From: Candidatus Pseudobacter hemicellulosilyticus
Lineage (GTDB): Bacteria; Bacteroidota; Bacteroidia; Chitinophagales; Chitinophagaceae
Assembly (NCBI GenBank): GCA_029202545.1
Contig: CP119311.1
Span: 4,464,001 to 4,528,000 of the forward strand
Reading direction: 5' to 3'
Length of the DNA stretch: 64,000 nt
Positions 42,598-51,980 of this stretch are shown here, piece after piece. The position numbers and the translations under genes were made by a program. Each line of letters starts with the position of its first letter. Positions within the stretch are counted from its first letter, which is position 1. Below the pieces are notes generated by a model. That model did not search any database and was not told where the DNA came from. It saw only the letters and a list, made by a program, of their open reading frames with translations.

Positions 42598-43611
42598 ATG
42601 ATCAATATTCAGCAAAATAGCTCCCTTCGTCCCTACAATACCATGGGCATTGATGTACCTGCCCGTTATTTTTCCACTTTCAGCAGTACAGAGGAATTGC
42701 AGGAACTGCTGGCTATTGCCGGCGACCAGCAACCACTGATCCTGGGTGGCGGCAGCAATATCCTGCTGACGCAGCCGGTGGATGGTTATGTATTCAGGAA
42801 CGCATTACGCGGCTTTGAAGTGGTAAAAGAAGATGAACAGTTTGTCTATGTCAAAGCCGGTGCGGGCGAGCAATGGCACCAGTTTGTACAATATTGCATC
42901 AGTCATAACCTGGGCGGGGTGGAAAATTTGTCGCTGATCCCCGGGCTGGTGGGCGCCAGTCCTATGCAGAATATCGGGGCCTATGGCGTGGAGATCAAAG
43001 ATGTGTTTTTTGATTTGGAGGCCCTGCATATAGCTGATGGCGTGGTGCGGCGCTTTAGCCTGGAGGAATGCGCCTTTGGTTACCGGGAAAGTGTTTTCAA
43101 ACGGCAATACAAAGGACAATATATTATTCTGAATGTGACCTACCGGCTTTGTAAATCGCCGGTGTTCAATACGCGCTATGGGGCTATTGCCCAGGAACTG
43201 GAAGCGATGGGTGTGCAGGACCTGAGCCTCCAGGCAGTTTCACAGGCTGTGATCAATATCCGCCGTTCCAAACTGCCCGATCCGGCCGTGATCGGCAATG
43301 CCGGCAGCTTTTTCAAAAATCCATCCATTCCCGCTTCGGAGTACACAGAATTGCAGGGCAAATATCCGGCTATTGTTGGTTATGCTAACGCGGATGGTAC
43401 AGTGAAAATAGCAGCCGGTTGGCTGATAGAGCAGTGCGGCTGGAAAGGCGTACGCAGGGGAGATGCCGGCTGTCATGAGCGGCAGGCGCTGGTGCTGGTG
43501 AACTACGGTAACGCTACCGGCAAAGAGATATATGCGTTGAGCGAAGAGATTGTTCAAAGCGTGAAAAGCAGGTTTGGCGTGGATCTGGAGCGGGAAGTGA
43601 ATATTGTGTAG
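42598..43611 (+). CDS. murB: UDP-N-acetylenolpyruvoylglucosamine reductase MurB
   Basis: 337 residues. FAD-binding motifs LGGGSNILLT and SLIPGLVGASPMQNIGAYG are clear, with FGYRESVFK and the active-site GNAGSFFKNP (catalytic Ser), ending with VDLEREVNIV. This is a type I MurB with the E. coli-like long form. It makes UDP-MurNAc for peptidoglycan in the cytoplasm. It follows priA by 35 bp. Confidence 0.96.
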   Translation: MINIQQNSSLRPYNTMGIDVPARYFSTFSSTEELQELLAIAGDQQPLILGGGSNILLTQPVDGYVFRNALRGFEVVKEDEQFVYVKAGAGEQWHQFVQYCISHNLGGVENLSLIPGLVGASPMQNIGAYGVEIKDVFFDLEALHIADGVVRRFSLEECAFGYRESVFKRQYKGQYIILNVTYRLCKSPVFNTRYGAIAQELEAMGVQDLSLQAVSQAVINIRRSKLPDPAVIGNAGSFFKNPSIPASEYTELQGKYPAIVGYANADGTVKIAAGWLIEQCGWKGVRRGDAGCHERQALVLVNYGNATGKEIYALSEEIVQSVKSRFGVDLEREVNIV

Positions 43612-43640
43612 GAGAAATTTAGAGCTGAAATATTCTTTTA

Positions 43641-43669
43641 AAAAGAGACCGGAATTTCTGGTCTCTTTT
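43641..43669 (+). terminator. Rho-independent terminator after murB
   Basis: AAAAGAGACC / GGTCTCTTTT forms a 10-bp perfect stem with a 9-nt loop, then TT and an AT-rich tail, 29 bp past the murB stop. Confidence 0.85.
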
Positions 43670-43801
43670 TTATTTATTAAAAAAAAGTGTGTGTAACTGC
43701 GTTATGAAATAAAAAGAGTATACATTTGTGTTAGTAACGATTATGTATACCGCCAGAAAGATGAACACGGCCCCATTGTTGAAGATTTGAATTATTGAAT
43801 T

Positions 43802-44245
43802 ATGAAGTATGAGGTCTATCAGCTTTCCTACAGGTCGGAAAGTGGTCATCTTTTTGAATTTGTCAGTATTGGGAAACGGGGTAATATCCGCAAACGGGTA
43901 GAGTTTCAGCAAACCCAATGGAGCAATGTCTTTAACCTGGCTTTCGGGGATGTAGATGATATGGGAGCCCTGAATGATCGTCAGGTAACTGATAATGGGG
44001 ATATGGTGAAAGTGCTGGCAACTATAGGTTCCGTGGTAAGGGAATATGCCAGCCGGCATCCGGAGCGGTCTATACTCATTGTAGGCAGTACTCCAGGGCG
44101 GGCCAGGTTATACAGGATGGCATTGGCATTGAATGAGGAAGAATTATCCGCAGAATTTGGGTTGTTTACTTTTGAGGGAATGGCTAAAGTCCCCTTTCAA
44201 AAGGGTACTGATATTGATACTTTTTTAATAAATCTGAAACAATAA
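43802..44245 (+). CDS. DUF6934-like protein
   Basis: 147 residues. The pattern YEVYQLSYRSESGHLFEFVS, then GNIRKRVEFQ, VFNLAFGDVDD and KVLATIGSVVREYASRHPERSILIVGSTPGRARLY resembles the DUF6934 family of small proteins scattered in Bacteroidota. No catalytic motif is recognised. It is followed 10 bp later by a 75-residue protein, and the two form a self-contained unit between terminators. A toxin-antitoxin-like role is conceivable but unsupported. Confidence 0.65.
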   Translation: MKYEVYQLSYRSESGHLFEFVSIGKRGNIRKRVEFQQTQWSNVFNLAFGDVDDMGALNDRQVTDNGDMVKVLATIGSVVREYASRHPERSILIVGSTPGRARLYRMALALNEEELSAEFGLFTFEGMAKVPFQKGTDIDTFLINLKQ

Positions 44246-44255
44246 AAATATAGTC

Positions 44256-44483
44256 ATGAGCAAGGAAAATATATCCCATTCATTAAAAAAGGATAATAGA
44301 ATAACCTTTATTGTCAGTGAAGAGCTGACCCGTCTGGAAGCAACGCTACCGGTCCTTGAAAAGACCCATTTAGCCAATAAATGGCTGCAGGAAAATTTCC
44401 CTTTGGGTTATATTCCCGAGGACGTGCTGGAGGCGCACAGGATGGGCAAACTGCGGATAACTAAAGCCAATCCTGCTTCCTGA
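44256..44483 (+). CDS. Small partner protein of the DUF6934-like gene
   Basis: 75 residues without recognised family motifs. It is charged, with a probable helix pair (EELTRLEATLPVLEKTHLANKWLQENF). It begins 10 bp after the DUF6934-like gene and is followed by a terminator, which supports a two-gene operon. Function unknown. Confidence 0.65.
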   Translation: MSKENISHSLKKDNRITFIVSEELTRLEATLPVLEKTHLANKWLQENFPLGYIPEDVLEAHRMGKLRITKANPAS

Positions 44484-44486
44484 GCA

Positions 44487-44511
44487 GCTGGCTGCCGGTA
44501 AGGCAGCCAGC
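44487..44511. terminator. Terminator hairpin between convergent genes
   Basis: GCTGGCTGCC-GGTAA-GGCAGCCAGC is a perfect 10-bp stem with a 5-nt loop, followed after 13 bp by TTGTTTTT on the plus strand. It lies between the small DUF6934 operon and the AAA gene. Confidence 0.7.
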
Positions 44512-44534
44512 GACAGGTTATTATTGTTTTTCGA

Positions 44535-46058
44535 TCAATTGAAATCTTCGTTGTCAAACTCTTCGTCAGAAAAGGAAGTGGTATTGCCCAGGTTGAGCAT
44601 GGAGCCCATAAGGTCTTTGAACTCGATCTTGTTCTCTACTACTTTTTTACTGATCAGGGAGAAGGCTGCCAGTCCATGCAATACAAACTCCATCAGTAAG
44701 GCAGCTTCTTTTTCATTGGCATGTTTAAAGAACCTTTTGACCAGCGCGTGCAGGCCGTCTACCTTGTAGAGCTGCTGTATTTTGTTTTCGTCCCGGATAT
44801 TCAGGAAAAGGTCCAGGGCATTGCCTTTATCAAACCAGGCCTGAATGGACCGGTAGGGATTGTCTTCCTGCTGGGCCTGACTGCGTTTTTTCTTGAGTGA
44901 TTCCGGGTTAGGGAAGTAGTGGATGAACTGGGTTCGAATGGATTTGTCCAGCAGGTTCATAGCCACCTGGTAGGGGCCTTCCTGTTCGCCTTCATACACC
45001 AGTTCAATTTTTCCCGTGATGCTGGGGATCACACCGGTCAGGTCGCTGACCCAGACATGGGTTTCCTTTTCTTTATTGATAATAGCCCTTCTTTCAGCGG
45101 CGCTGACAGCATTTTCATAAGCAGAAATGCTGAGCCTTGCCGATACGCCGCTTTTCTTGTCTACCAGTTCACTGGATCGGGCCTCAAAGGAGATCTGCTC
45201 TATCAGCCTTTTGATCAGATCACTGATGACCACTTTTTCTTCCTGCTCGGGCAGAACAGCGGCTTCCTGTTCGGTAATGGACAGGGCCGTATCAATATTT
45301 TTGGGATAGTGGGTAAGTATCTGGCTTTCTATCCGGTCCTTGAGTGGTGTTACAATAGCGCCCCGGTTGGTATAGTCTTCCGGGTTGGCGGTGAATACAA
45401 AGAGCATATCCAGGGGCATGCGCAGTTTGAAGCCACGGATCTGGATATCACCTTCTTCCAGGATATTGAAGAGGGCAACCTGGATACGGGCCTGGAGGTC
45501 GGGTATCTCGTTGATGACAAAGATGCCGCGATTGCTGCGCGGGATAATGCCATAATGGATCACCTGTTCATCACTGAAGCTCAGGCGCAGGTTAGCGGCC
45601 TTGATAGGGTCAATATCGCCAATCAGGTCGGCCACGCTTACGTCAGGGGTAGCCAGTTTTTCGCCATAGCGTTCACTGCGGTGTACCCAGTGAATGGGGG
45701 TTTCGTCTCCATGGGCTGCTATCTGGTCAATGGCATACCGGGAAATAGGGGCCAGGGGATCATCATTGATCTCACTGCCTGCAATAATGGGAATATATTC
45801 ATCCAGCAGCTCGGTCATCTGGCGGGCCATCCTTGTTTTGGCCTGACCGCGTAAACCGAGGAAAAGTATGTTATGGCGGGAGAGCAGGGCTCTTTCCACA
45901 TCAGGTATCACGCTGTCTTCATAGCCGATGATGCCGTTGAAAGTGCTGTCGTTGGCCTGCAATTTCCTGATGAGGTTCTTCCTGAGCTCTTCTTTTACTG
46001 AAACGGGGCGATACTTACTCGCTTTCAGTTCGCCGAGTGTTTGAATGTTTTTTTTCAT
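44535..46058 (-). CDS. MoxR/magnesium-chelatase-type AAA ATPase
   Basis: 507 residues. An AAA core shows GIIGYEDSVIPDVERALLS, a Walker A variant in LFLGLRGQAKTRMARQM (GLRGQAKT), Walker B GIFVINEIPD and the sensor VFTANPEDYTNRGAIVTPLKDRI. The order and the 'NRGxxxxPLKDR' block match ChlI/BchI-like and MoxR ATPases. The C-terminal ~200 residues (RSSELVDKKSGVSARLSISAYENAV) are the helical lid. It is paired with a VWA protein 26 bp upstream. Such pairs act as chaperones that insert metals or remodel partner complexes. The ChlI resemblance is in sequence only, with no chlorophyll genes nearby. Confidence 0.88.
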   Translation of the reverse strand: MKKNIQTLGELKASKYRPVSVKEELRKNLIRKLQANDSTFNGIIGYEDSVIPDVERALLSRHNILFLGLRGQAKTRMARQMTELLDEYIPIIAGSEINDDPLAPISRYAIDQIAAHGDETPIHWVHRSERYGEKLATPDVSVADLIGDIDPIKAANLRLSFSDEQVIHYGIIPRSNRGIFVINEIPDLQARIQVALFNILEEGDIQIRGFKLRMPLDMLFVFTANPEDYTNRGAIVTPLKDRIESQILTHYPKNIDTALSITEQEAAVLPEQEEKVVISDLIKRLIEQISFEARSSELVDKKSGVSARLSISAYENAVSAAERRAIINKEKETHVWVSDLTGVIPSITGKIELVYEGEQEGPYQVAMNLLDKSIRTQFIHYFPNPESLKKKRSQAQQEDNPYRSIQAWFDKGNALDLFLNIRDENKIQQLYKVDGLHALVKRFFKHANEKEAALLMEFVLHGLAAFSLISKKVVENKIEFKDLMGSMLNLGNTTSFSDEEFDNEDFN

Positions 46059-46084
46059 CTTTACTGCATAACCTGTTTAGTGAC

Positions 46085-47182
46085 CTAATAGACTGTCTTT
46101 CTTTTACCGCTTTCAAAATCCCTGAAGAGAAAGGCGCCCAGCCTGTCGAGGGTAGCGAAGAATGCCTTACCGTTATTGGTTTCGGTAAACTCCTGTACAA
46201 AGCGCTGCAGGTAAGGGTCTGTAGCGATCATGAAGGTGGTGATGGGGATCTTCAGTTTTTTGCACTGGGCGGCCAGGTTGAGACACCGGCTGGTGATTTT
46301 CCTGTCGAGGCCGAAACTATTCTTATAATATCGTTTTCCGATCTTGAGGCAGGTTGGTTTGCCATCCGTGATCATAAAGATCTGCTTATTGGGATTCTTC
46401 CGCCTGCGCAGCAGGTCCATGGCCATTTCCAGGCCGGCTACCGTATTGGTATGGTAGGGGCCTACCTGCAGGTAAGGCAGGTCTTTGATCTCTACCGGCC
46501 AGGCGTCATTCCCGAAGACCACAATATCCAGGGTATCCTTGGGATAACGGGTTGTGATCAGCTCACTCAGGGCCATAGCCACTTTTTTAGCGGGTGTGAT
46601 CCGGTCTTCCCCGTAGAGGATCATGGAATGGGAAATATCTATCATCAGGACCGTAGAGGTCTGTGCTTTAAAATCGGTTTCGCGGATGGCCAGGTCATCC
46701 TCCTGCATCCGGAAGCTGTCAATACCATGATTGATCTGGGCATTGAGGATGGAGGTGGTAAAATCAATCTGCTCCAGCATATCCCCGAACCGGAAAGGCC
46801 TTGTTTCCGGATTGAGCTCATCGCCCTGCCCGGGTTTGAAGGTCCGGTGATTGCCTTCTCTGGTCTTTTTCAGTTTACCGAAGATCTCTTCCAATGATCT
46901 TTTGCGGATGCCCTGTTCTGTGCGGGGAGTGATGGTGATCTCGCCATTGGCGGTATTTTCCTGGATATATCCTTTGTCTTTCAGCTCGTCAATGAAATCA
47001 CCCATCCCGTATTCGTTATTGGTGAGATCATATTCTTTATCCAGCTGGTTCATCCAGCTGAGTGCTTCCCCTACATCTCCATTGGTGTAGGTGAGTAATT
47101 GCATGAAGATGTCCAGCAACTGGTCAAACTTACTTTTGCCCTGCTGCCCCGGATCAAACTTCGAAAAATGGTGACCGATCAA
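46085..47182 (-). CDS. von Willebrand factor A domain protein, partner of the AAA ATPase
   Basis: 365 residues. The C-terminal half is a VWA domain with the MIDAS motif DISHS (in VLMIDISHSMIL), later Thr in NTVAGLEMAMDLL and Asp in FMITDGKP. The N-terminal half is helical and acidic. With the MoxR-type ATPase 26 bp downstream it forms a MoxR-VWA or ChlI-ChlD-like pair. Target complex unknown. Confidence 0.88.
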   Translation of the reverse strand: MIGHHFSKFDPGQQGKSKFDQLLDIFMQLLTYTNGDVGEALSWMNQLDKEYDLTNNEYGMGDFIDELKDKGYIQENTANGEITITPRTEQGIRKRSLEEIFGKLKKTREGNHRTFKPGQGDELNPETRPFRFGDMLEQIDFTTSILNAQINHGIDSFRMQEDDLAIRETDFKAQTSTVLMIDISHSMILYGEDRITPAKKVAMALSELITTRYPKDTLDIVVFGNDAWPVEIKDLPYLQVGPYHTNTVAGLEMAMDLLRRRKNPNKQIFMITDGKPTCLKIGKRYYKNSFGLDRKITSRCLNLAAQCKKLKIPITTFMIATDPYLQRFVQEFTETNNGKAFFATLDRLGAFLFRDFESGKRKTVY

Positions 47183-47816
47183 TGCTGTATCTTTTTAGTG
47201 TATATTCAGAAGTGCTGTTCTCTCAATTTAAGGATAAATTTCATGTCAGCGCGGATTTTCCCGCATGCTGCTGCTGACAGATAACTACAATTTAATACTC
47301 AATTTGTTGGGTAGAGGCGCTGTTGGCCAGTGAAAATGGCGCAAGGACCTGATCACTAAAATGCTCCCGGTTTGTTACTTCCAGGTAGCTGTTTTGTGCA
47401 GGTCGTAGGCGGGAAAGCTGCCAGGATCCCCGGCAACATGGATGTTCTGACAGGATTATTGCCTGTTGCAGCATAGATGTTCCTTGCGGTAATTATTCCA
47501 CATTGTTTGAGATATGTCAAAATCCTGGTCAAAGTTGACAATTTTTATCAATTTTGCATATCTAAGTAAATAATACCCTGCGATTTGGGTTTAAAAGACT
47601 TAGTTGTAATTATCCAAACCTACTGATAACATAATTGTTGACCCCATGCGTAAACTGACTGGCTGCCTGCATCCATTGGATGCTATTATCTCCCCTCATT
47701 TACTGTCTTCCCTGCGTGTATTTCACCATCGGTGAGCACTCTTTTATTATTAGTCTGCAAGCGCATGCCAGGTCCCAACCTGCATATAACCCTCATTCCA
47801 ATAAAAAACCGTCACT
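47183..47816. other. Long intergenic region with a candidate regulatory inverted repeat
   Basis: 634 bp without a supported gene. The only structure I see is an imperfect inverted repeat, AGATATGTCAAAAT (47510-47523) against ATTTTGCATATCT (47551-47563), with one bulged base, inside an AT-rich stretch upstream of the T9SS protein gene. Short minus-strand frames (about 60 codons) and a 29-codon plus frame from 47646 have no family features. It may hold the promoter of the downstream gene. Confidence 0.45.
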
Positions 47817-50800
47817 ATGTTAAGATCGCTACTCCTGTTGCTAACATTGCTTGTTGTTCAATTTTCTCTAAAGGCCCAGAACGGGCAGACTTCCAACACG
47901 GTAAATACGCCGGACTGTACAGATACGCTCCGGTACGCCCAGGTAAAGGAGCAGGTGCTGGGCACCAACAAGTTCTTTACCATGCCCATCTGGCAGGCCG
48001 ATAATGAAGGGCTTAGCCAGACCTTCCTGATGGGCCCAGGTGCTTCGGTGACTGTTAAAGGTATAGAGATCTTAGGGAACAATTACAGATCCGGCGGGGA
48101 AGGAAAGGCATCCATTGAACTCAATGCCGCCCTTTACCAGGTGAATAGTAACTATGTCCCTACCAGCAAATTGGCCGAGGGAAATGTTACCATCAATTCA
48201 ACGAATGCCGATTATCATTATGTCAGCTTCCCCAGCCCGGTGGTGGTGAACCACAATTATGCGCTGGTGATCACAGTCACTACAGCCGGTGGCATATTTC
48301 ATGCCTATGTTACGGATGTCGCACCGGATCAGTCCTACGATGAAAACCTCTGCCGTTATAAATCCAGCTATTATCCTAAATCCAATGGCAACTGGGTATC
48401 CATTCCCGCCCTGACCACCGGGGATGCCGCCAATTGGGGCAGTACGCTCCAGTTTGAGCCGCTGCTGGCGCCAATTGTCAGTTATAACCTGGATGCGCCT
48501 GCAGTTGATGCTACGCCGGAAGCTGTTTGCGTTAACAGTCCTATTTTCTTTTCTGCCACTGCCGGCCCCAATGAGCTGTTGGGGAACCGGATGATCAACT
48601 ACCAGGCTTTCAGGAAATATTTTGGTCAGTCGGTCAAGGATTCTACCACTTTGTGGGTCATGGAAGGAGAAACCGTTGCCGGCACCGGTCTGAGCATTAA
48701 TCATACCTATACTACTCCGGGCACGCCTACAGCCACCTTCTATGTAAACACTGGTTTCTGGGCCGGCTGTCTGAAATCCGGCACCAAAACAGTGACCATC
48801 AACCCGCCGGTTCCGCCAACTATTACCACACAGCCTGAAGCCAAGGAAGTGCTGAATGGTCAGCAGACCAGCTTTACGGTAGCCAGTTCCAATGCCACGG
48901 GTTATCGCTGGCAGGTAGCCAGCGGCAGTGGTTTTACAGACCTGGGTGATAATGCTACTTATTCAGGAACCGGCACCGCCACGCTCACTATTGTTGGCGC
49001 CCCGGAACTGGAAGGCAACAAGTACCGTTGTATGGTAAGCGGAGGTTCCTGTAATGGCCAGCAGGCCAGTGAGACCGCCAAATTAACCATTACCCTGAAA
49101 TTGCCGCAGACCATCAGCTTTGCTGCTACCGCCACTGCTACCTATGGCGATGCTGATTTTGTTCCGGTGGCCAGCAGTGATGCCGGTTTACCCATTCAAT
49201 TCAGCAGCAACAATGAAAATATTGCCGCTTTTGTGAATGGCAAGCTACAGATCCGGAAAGCCGGCCTGGTGCAGCTCACCGCCACTCAGCCGGGCAATGA
49301 GGAATATCAGGCTGCCACTGCAAAAGTGCAGGAGCTGACCATCCAGCCCAAATCCCTCACGCTGACCCTGTCCGCCAGTCCTGCCATTGAAAAGACCTAT
49401 GATGGCAATACCGGCATCAGCCTGGCTGCCGGAAATTATCAACTCAACGGTATTGTGGGAGATGATGAAGTGAAAGTTGCCGGTACGGCCAGCTTTGCCA
49501 GCGCCTCCGCAGGCAATGACAAGACCATTACGGTAGAACAGCTGAAGCTAAGCGGCGTCAACAATAAAAACTACTCACTGACCACTGTTTCTGAAGAAAC
49601 CACCGGTACCATCCATCCTAAAGGACTGACGGTATCCCTGAAGGCCAGCCCTGCCATCAGCAAGGAATTCAACGGCAATGCCAAGGCCAGCCTGCTTGCC
49701 GGCAATACCAGCATCCTGGGTATTGTTGACAACGATGAGGTGGGTATCAGTGGCACAGCCAGCTATGATAATGCCAATGCCGGCGCCGATAAAACGGTTT
49801 CTTTCTCGGGCATCAGCCTGACCGGTTCCGCAAAGGACAATTATTATTATGCGGGCGATGCCGAACTGACCACTACCGGCGCTATCAGTGCCAGGCCGCT
49901 GACGGTAACGCCCGATGCACAGACAAAGGTCTATGGCGAAAATGATCCTACGCTCAGCTACCAGGTAAGCGGCCTGTTGGGTAATGACCAGCTCAGCGGT
50001 TCGCTGACCCGCGAATCCGGAACATCGGTTGGCAAGTATGCTATCCTGCAGGGCAGTCTCTCAGGTGGCGCCAACTACCGGATAGATCAGTTCTCTGCTG
50101 CCTACCTGACCATTCAGTCCAAATCCCTCACGCTGACGCTATCCACCAGCCCTGTTATTGAAAAGACCTATGATGGCAATGCCGGCATCAGCCTGGCTGC
50201 CGGAAATTATCAACTCAACGGCATTGTAGGAGAAGATGACGTGAAAGCCAGCGGTGTGGCCAGCTTTGCCAATGAGGCCGCGGGCAATAACAAGACCATA
50301 ACGGTAGCGCAACTGAAGCTGAGTGGCGCCAACCATAAAAATTACAAACTGACCACGGTTTCTGAACAGACCACCGGTACTATCAACCAGAAAGGCCTGA
50401 CAGTATCGTTGAAGGCCAGCCCTGCCATCAGCAAGGAATTCAACGGTAATGCCAGCGCCAGCCTGCTTGCCGGCAATACCAGCGTCCTTGGTATTGTGGA
50501 CAATGACGAGGTGAGTATCAGCGGCACAGCCAGTTATGATAATGCCAATGCAGGAACTGAAAAAACAGTTTCTTTCTCGGGCATCAGCCTGACCGGTTCC
50601 GCAAAAGACAATTACTATTATGCAGGCCAGGCTACACTGACCACTACGGGTGTTATTACCACCAGGCCGGTGACTGTAATCGCCAATGATCAATTGAAGG
50701 TATATGGACAAAATGATCCTGCCCTTAGCTACCAGGTAACCGGTTTGCTGGGTAATGATGCGTTGCCGGGAGCGTTGACACGCGAGGCTGGCAGTGCAGC

Positions 50801-51389
50801 AGGTCAATACGCTATTCAGCAGGGAAGCCTGGCTGGCGGTACAAATTACCGGATAGATCATTTCACCAGCGCCACGCTCACGATCAATAAAGCCAACCTG
50901 CTGATCAGGGCGGAGGACCAGACCAAAAAACAAGGTACTGTCAACCCGGTATTCACCCTGGCATATGAAGGGTTGGCCAATGGCGATCGCCCCGAATCCC
51001 TGACCACCCCTGCGGTAGCGCAATGTGCAGCCGTTTCCGGTTCGCCCATTGGTTATTATATCATCAATGTAGCCGGCGCCAGCTCGCCCAACTATATTAT
51101 TACCCATGAGAATGGAAAGCTTAGCATCCTGCCTGCGGGCGACAGCAAAGTAAAAGCCTGGTCCAATGGCAGGGGAGTGCTGGAAGTACGCATCTATGCA
51201 GAGAAAGCACAGCGTTCCGAGATACAGCTCTATACCAATAGCGGCAACAGGGTGCGGGTGCAGGCTAAACAACTGGTAGCGGGTGTCAACAGCGTCCAGC
51301 TGTCTATCGGCAACCTGACCAAAGGCATCTATGTACTGCACCTGGGTGCAGAGCAGTGGAAGGAATCCGTCAGGATCCTGATCCCCTGA
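47817..51389 (+). CDS. T9SS-secreted adhesin-like protein with YDG/MBG repeats
   Basis: 1190 residues. After the signal peptide (LLTLLVVQFSLKAQ) come ~240 residues of beta-rich domain, an Ig-like region (ITTQPEAKEVLNGQQTSFTV), then repeats of YDG type (KTYDGNTGISLAAGNYQLNG) and MBG type (VYGENDPTLSYQVSGLLGND). The YDG-YDG-MBG block occurs twice (residues ~510-766 and ~767-1023) as an almost exact duplication. The C-terminal ~75 residues are a T9SS sorting tail (LEVRIYAEKAQRSEIQLYTN ... NLTKGIYVLHL). It is likely a surface-attached or released adhesin. Confidence 0.88.
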   Translation: MLRSLLLLLTLLVVQFSLKAQNGQTSNTVNTPDCTDTLRYAQVKEQVLGTNKFFTMPIWQADNEGLSQTFLMGPGASVTVKGIEILGNNYRSGGEGKASIELNAALYQVNSNYVPTSKLAEGNVTINSTNADYHYVSFPSPVVVNHNYALVITVTTAGGIFHAYVTDVAPDQSYDENLCRYKSSYYPKSNGNWVSIPALTTGDAANWGSTLQFEPLLAPIVSYNLDAPAVDATPEAVCVNSPIFFSATAGPNELLGNRMINYQAFRKYFGQSVKDSTTLWVMEGETVAGTGLSINHTYTTPGTPTATFYVNTGFWAGCLKSGTKTVTINPPVPPTITTQPEAKEVLNGQQTSFTVASSNATGYRWQVASGSGFTDLGDNATYSGTGTATLTIVGAPELEGNKYRCMVSGGSCNGQQASETAKLTITLKLPQTISFAATATATYGDADFVPVASSDAGLPIQFSSNNENIAAFVNGKLQIRKAGLVQLTATQPGNEEYQAATAKVQELTIQPKSLTLTLSASPAIEKTYDGNTGISLAAGNYQLNGIVGDDEVKVAGTASFASASAGNDKTITVEQLKLSGVNNKNYSLTTVSEETTGTIHPKGLTVSLKASPAISKEFNGNAKASLLAGNTSILGIVDNDEVGISGTASYDNANAGADKTVSFSGISLTGSAKDNYYYAGDAELTTTGAISARPLTVTPDAQTKVYGENDPTLSYQVSGLLGNDQLSGSLTRESGTSVGKYAILQGSLSGGANYRIDQFSAAYLTIQSKSLTLTLSTSPVIEKTYDGNAGISLAAGNYQLNGIVGEDDVKASGVASFANEAAGNNKTITVAQLKLSGANHKNYKLTTVSEQTTGTINQKGLTVSLKASPAISKEFNGNASASLLAGNTSVLGIVDNDEVSISGTASYDNANAGTEKTVSFSGISLTGSAKDNYYYAGQATLTTTGVITTRPVTVIANDQLKVYGQNDPALSYQVTGLLGNDALPGALTREAGSAAGQYAIQQGSLAGGTNYRIDHFTSATLTINKANLLIRAEDQTKKQGTVNPVFTLAYEGLANGDRPESLTTPAVAQCAAVSGSPIGYYIINVAGASSPNYIITHENGKLSILPAGDSKVKAWSNGRGVLEVRIYAEKAQRSEIQLYTNSGNRVRVQAKQLVAGVNSVQLSIGNLTKGIYVLHLGAEQWKESVRILIP
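49345..50886 (+). repeat. Two tandem 771-bp repeats inside the adhesin gene
   Basis: The text AAATCCCTCACGCTGAC recurs at 49350 and 50121, a shift of 771 bp (257 codons). Copies span roughly 49345-50115 and 50116-50886. Blocks with silent and replacement differences are scattered through them, while some stretches (for example the segment around AAGGCCAGCCCTGCCATCAG) are identical, which suggests duplication followed by partial gene conversion or selection. Confidence 0.88.
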
Positions 51390-51503
51390 TCAGCACGCTG
51401 ACGCAGCTGAACAAAAATAGTGCACTATGTTCATGCGGGTACCGGAACCGGGAACCTGGGGTAAGGACTGCTGAACAATCGAATTGTACTATGATCGCTC
51501 TAC

Positions 51504-51539
51504 AAAGGGGCGGAGGGCTGCTCAGTCTTCCGCCCCTTT
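51504..51539 (+). terminator. Rho-independent terminator after the adhesin gene
   Basis: AAAGGGGCGGA / TCCGCCCCTTT forms an 11-bp perfect stem with a 14-nt loop and ends in TTTT, 115 bp past the stop. The first dispersed-repeat copy follows at once. Confidence 0.8.
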
Positions 51540-51543
51540 TGTT

Positions 51544-51875
51544 TTGGTACGAACCAAAGGGCTCGCTGAAAGGAATGCAAACACAGCCTTTTTGTTTCCG
51601 TGTAGCTGGTTCCCGCCCACCAGTTTGCTAAATAGTAAAACGACAGCGAAAATTTCTTTTTGTTAAAGGAGCAAGCAATCATTTACAGAAGGACAAAAGG
51701 ATCTCAGTCAAGCAACCGTATACCTGCCAGCTTTGTTAGCACAAGAAGCCATTGCCATTCGGGCGCTGGGTTTTTTTGGACGAACCAAAGGGCTTGCAGT
51801 CAAGCGGGAACAGGCAGGAGACCTGGCCTGTTAAACCCTTATGCCAACAGTGCAGCACTGGTTGACTTCGTCCCA
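51544..51875 (+). repeat. Cluster of three TTGGGACGAACCAA-type repeats
   Basis: Copies are TTGGTACGAACCAA (51544-51557), TTGGACGAACCAA (51776-51788, preceded by T5 and lacking one G) and a reversed partial copy with GTCCCAA (51864-51875). After the first two the text AAAGGGCT(C/T)GC also recurs. The 590-bp gap 51390-51980 that holds them has no supported gene. Confidence 0.8.
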
Positions 51876-51926
51876 AAAACTGTTTTCATTCATGTAGTCC
51901 TGCATAGCCGCCATGCCGCCAATAAA

Positions 51927-51958
51927 AAACGGGCGTACCTGCTTGGGTACGCCCGTTT
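51927..51958. terminator. Terminator hairpin, mainly for the DUF2723 gene
   Basis: AACGGGCGTACC / GGTACGCCCGTT is a 12-bp perfect stem (an outer A:T pair makes it 13) with a 6-nt loop. An A-rich run on its left gives TTTTT on the minus strand, 22 bp after the stop of the minus-strand gene. Confidence 0.85.
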
Positions 51959-51980
51959 GTATAGCTAAATAAAATTTCGC

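Noticed and set aside
47292..47541. Two overlapping ~60-codon minus-strand frames in the empty gap
   Set aside because: No start-site support, no homology that I recognise, and no partner gene.
50139..51341. 400-codon minus-strand frame opposite the adhesin gene
   Set aside because: It mirrors the in-gene repeat and has no family features.
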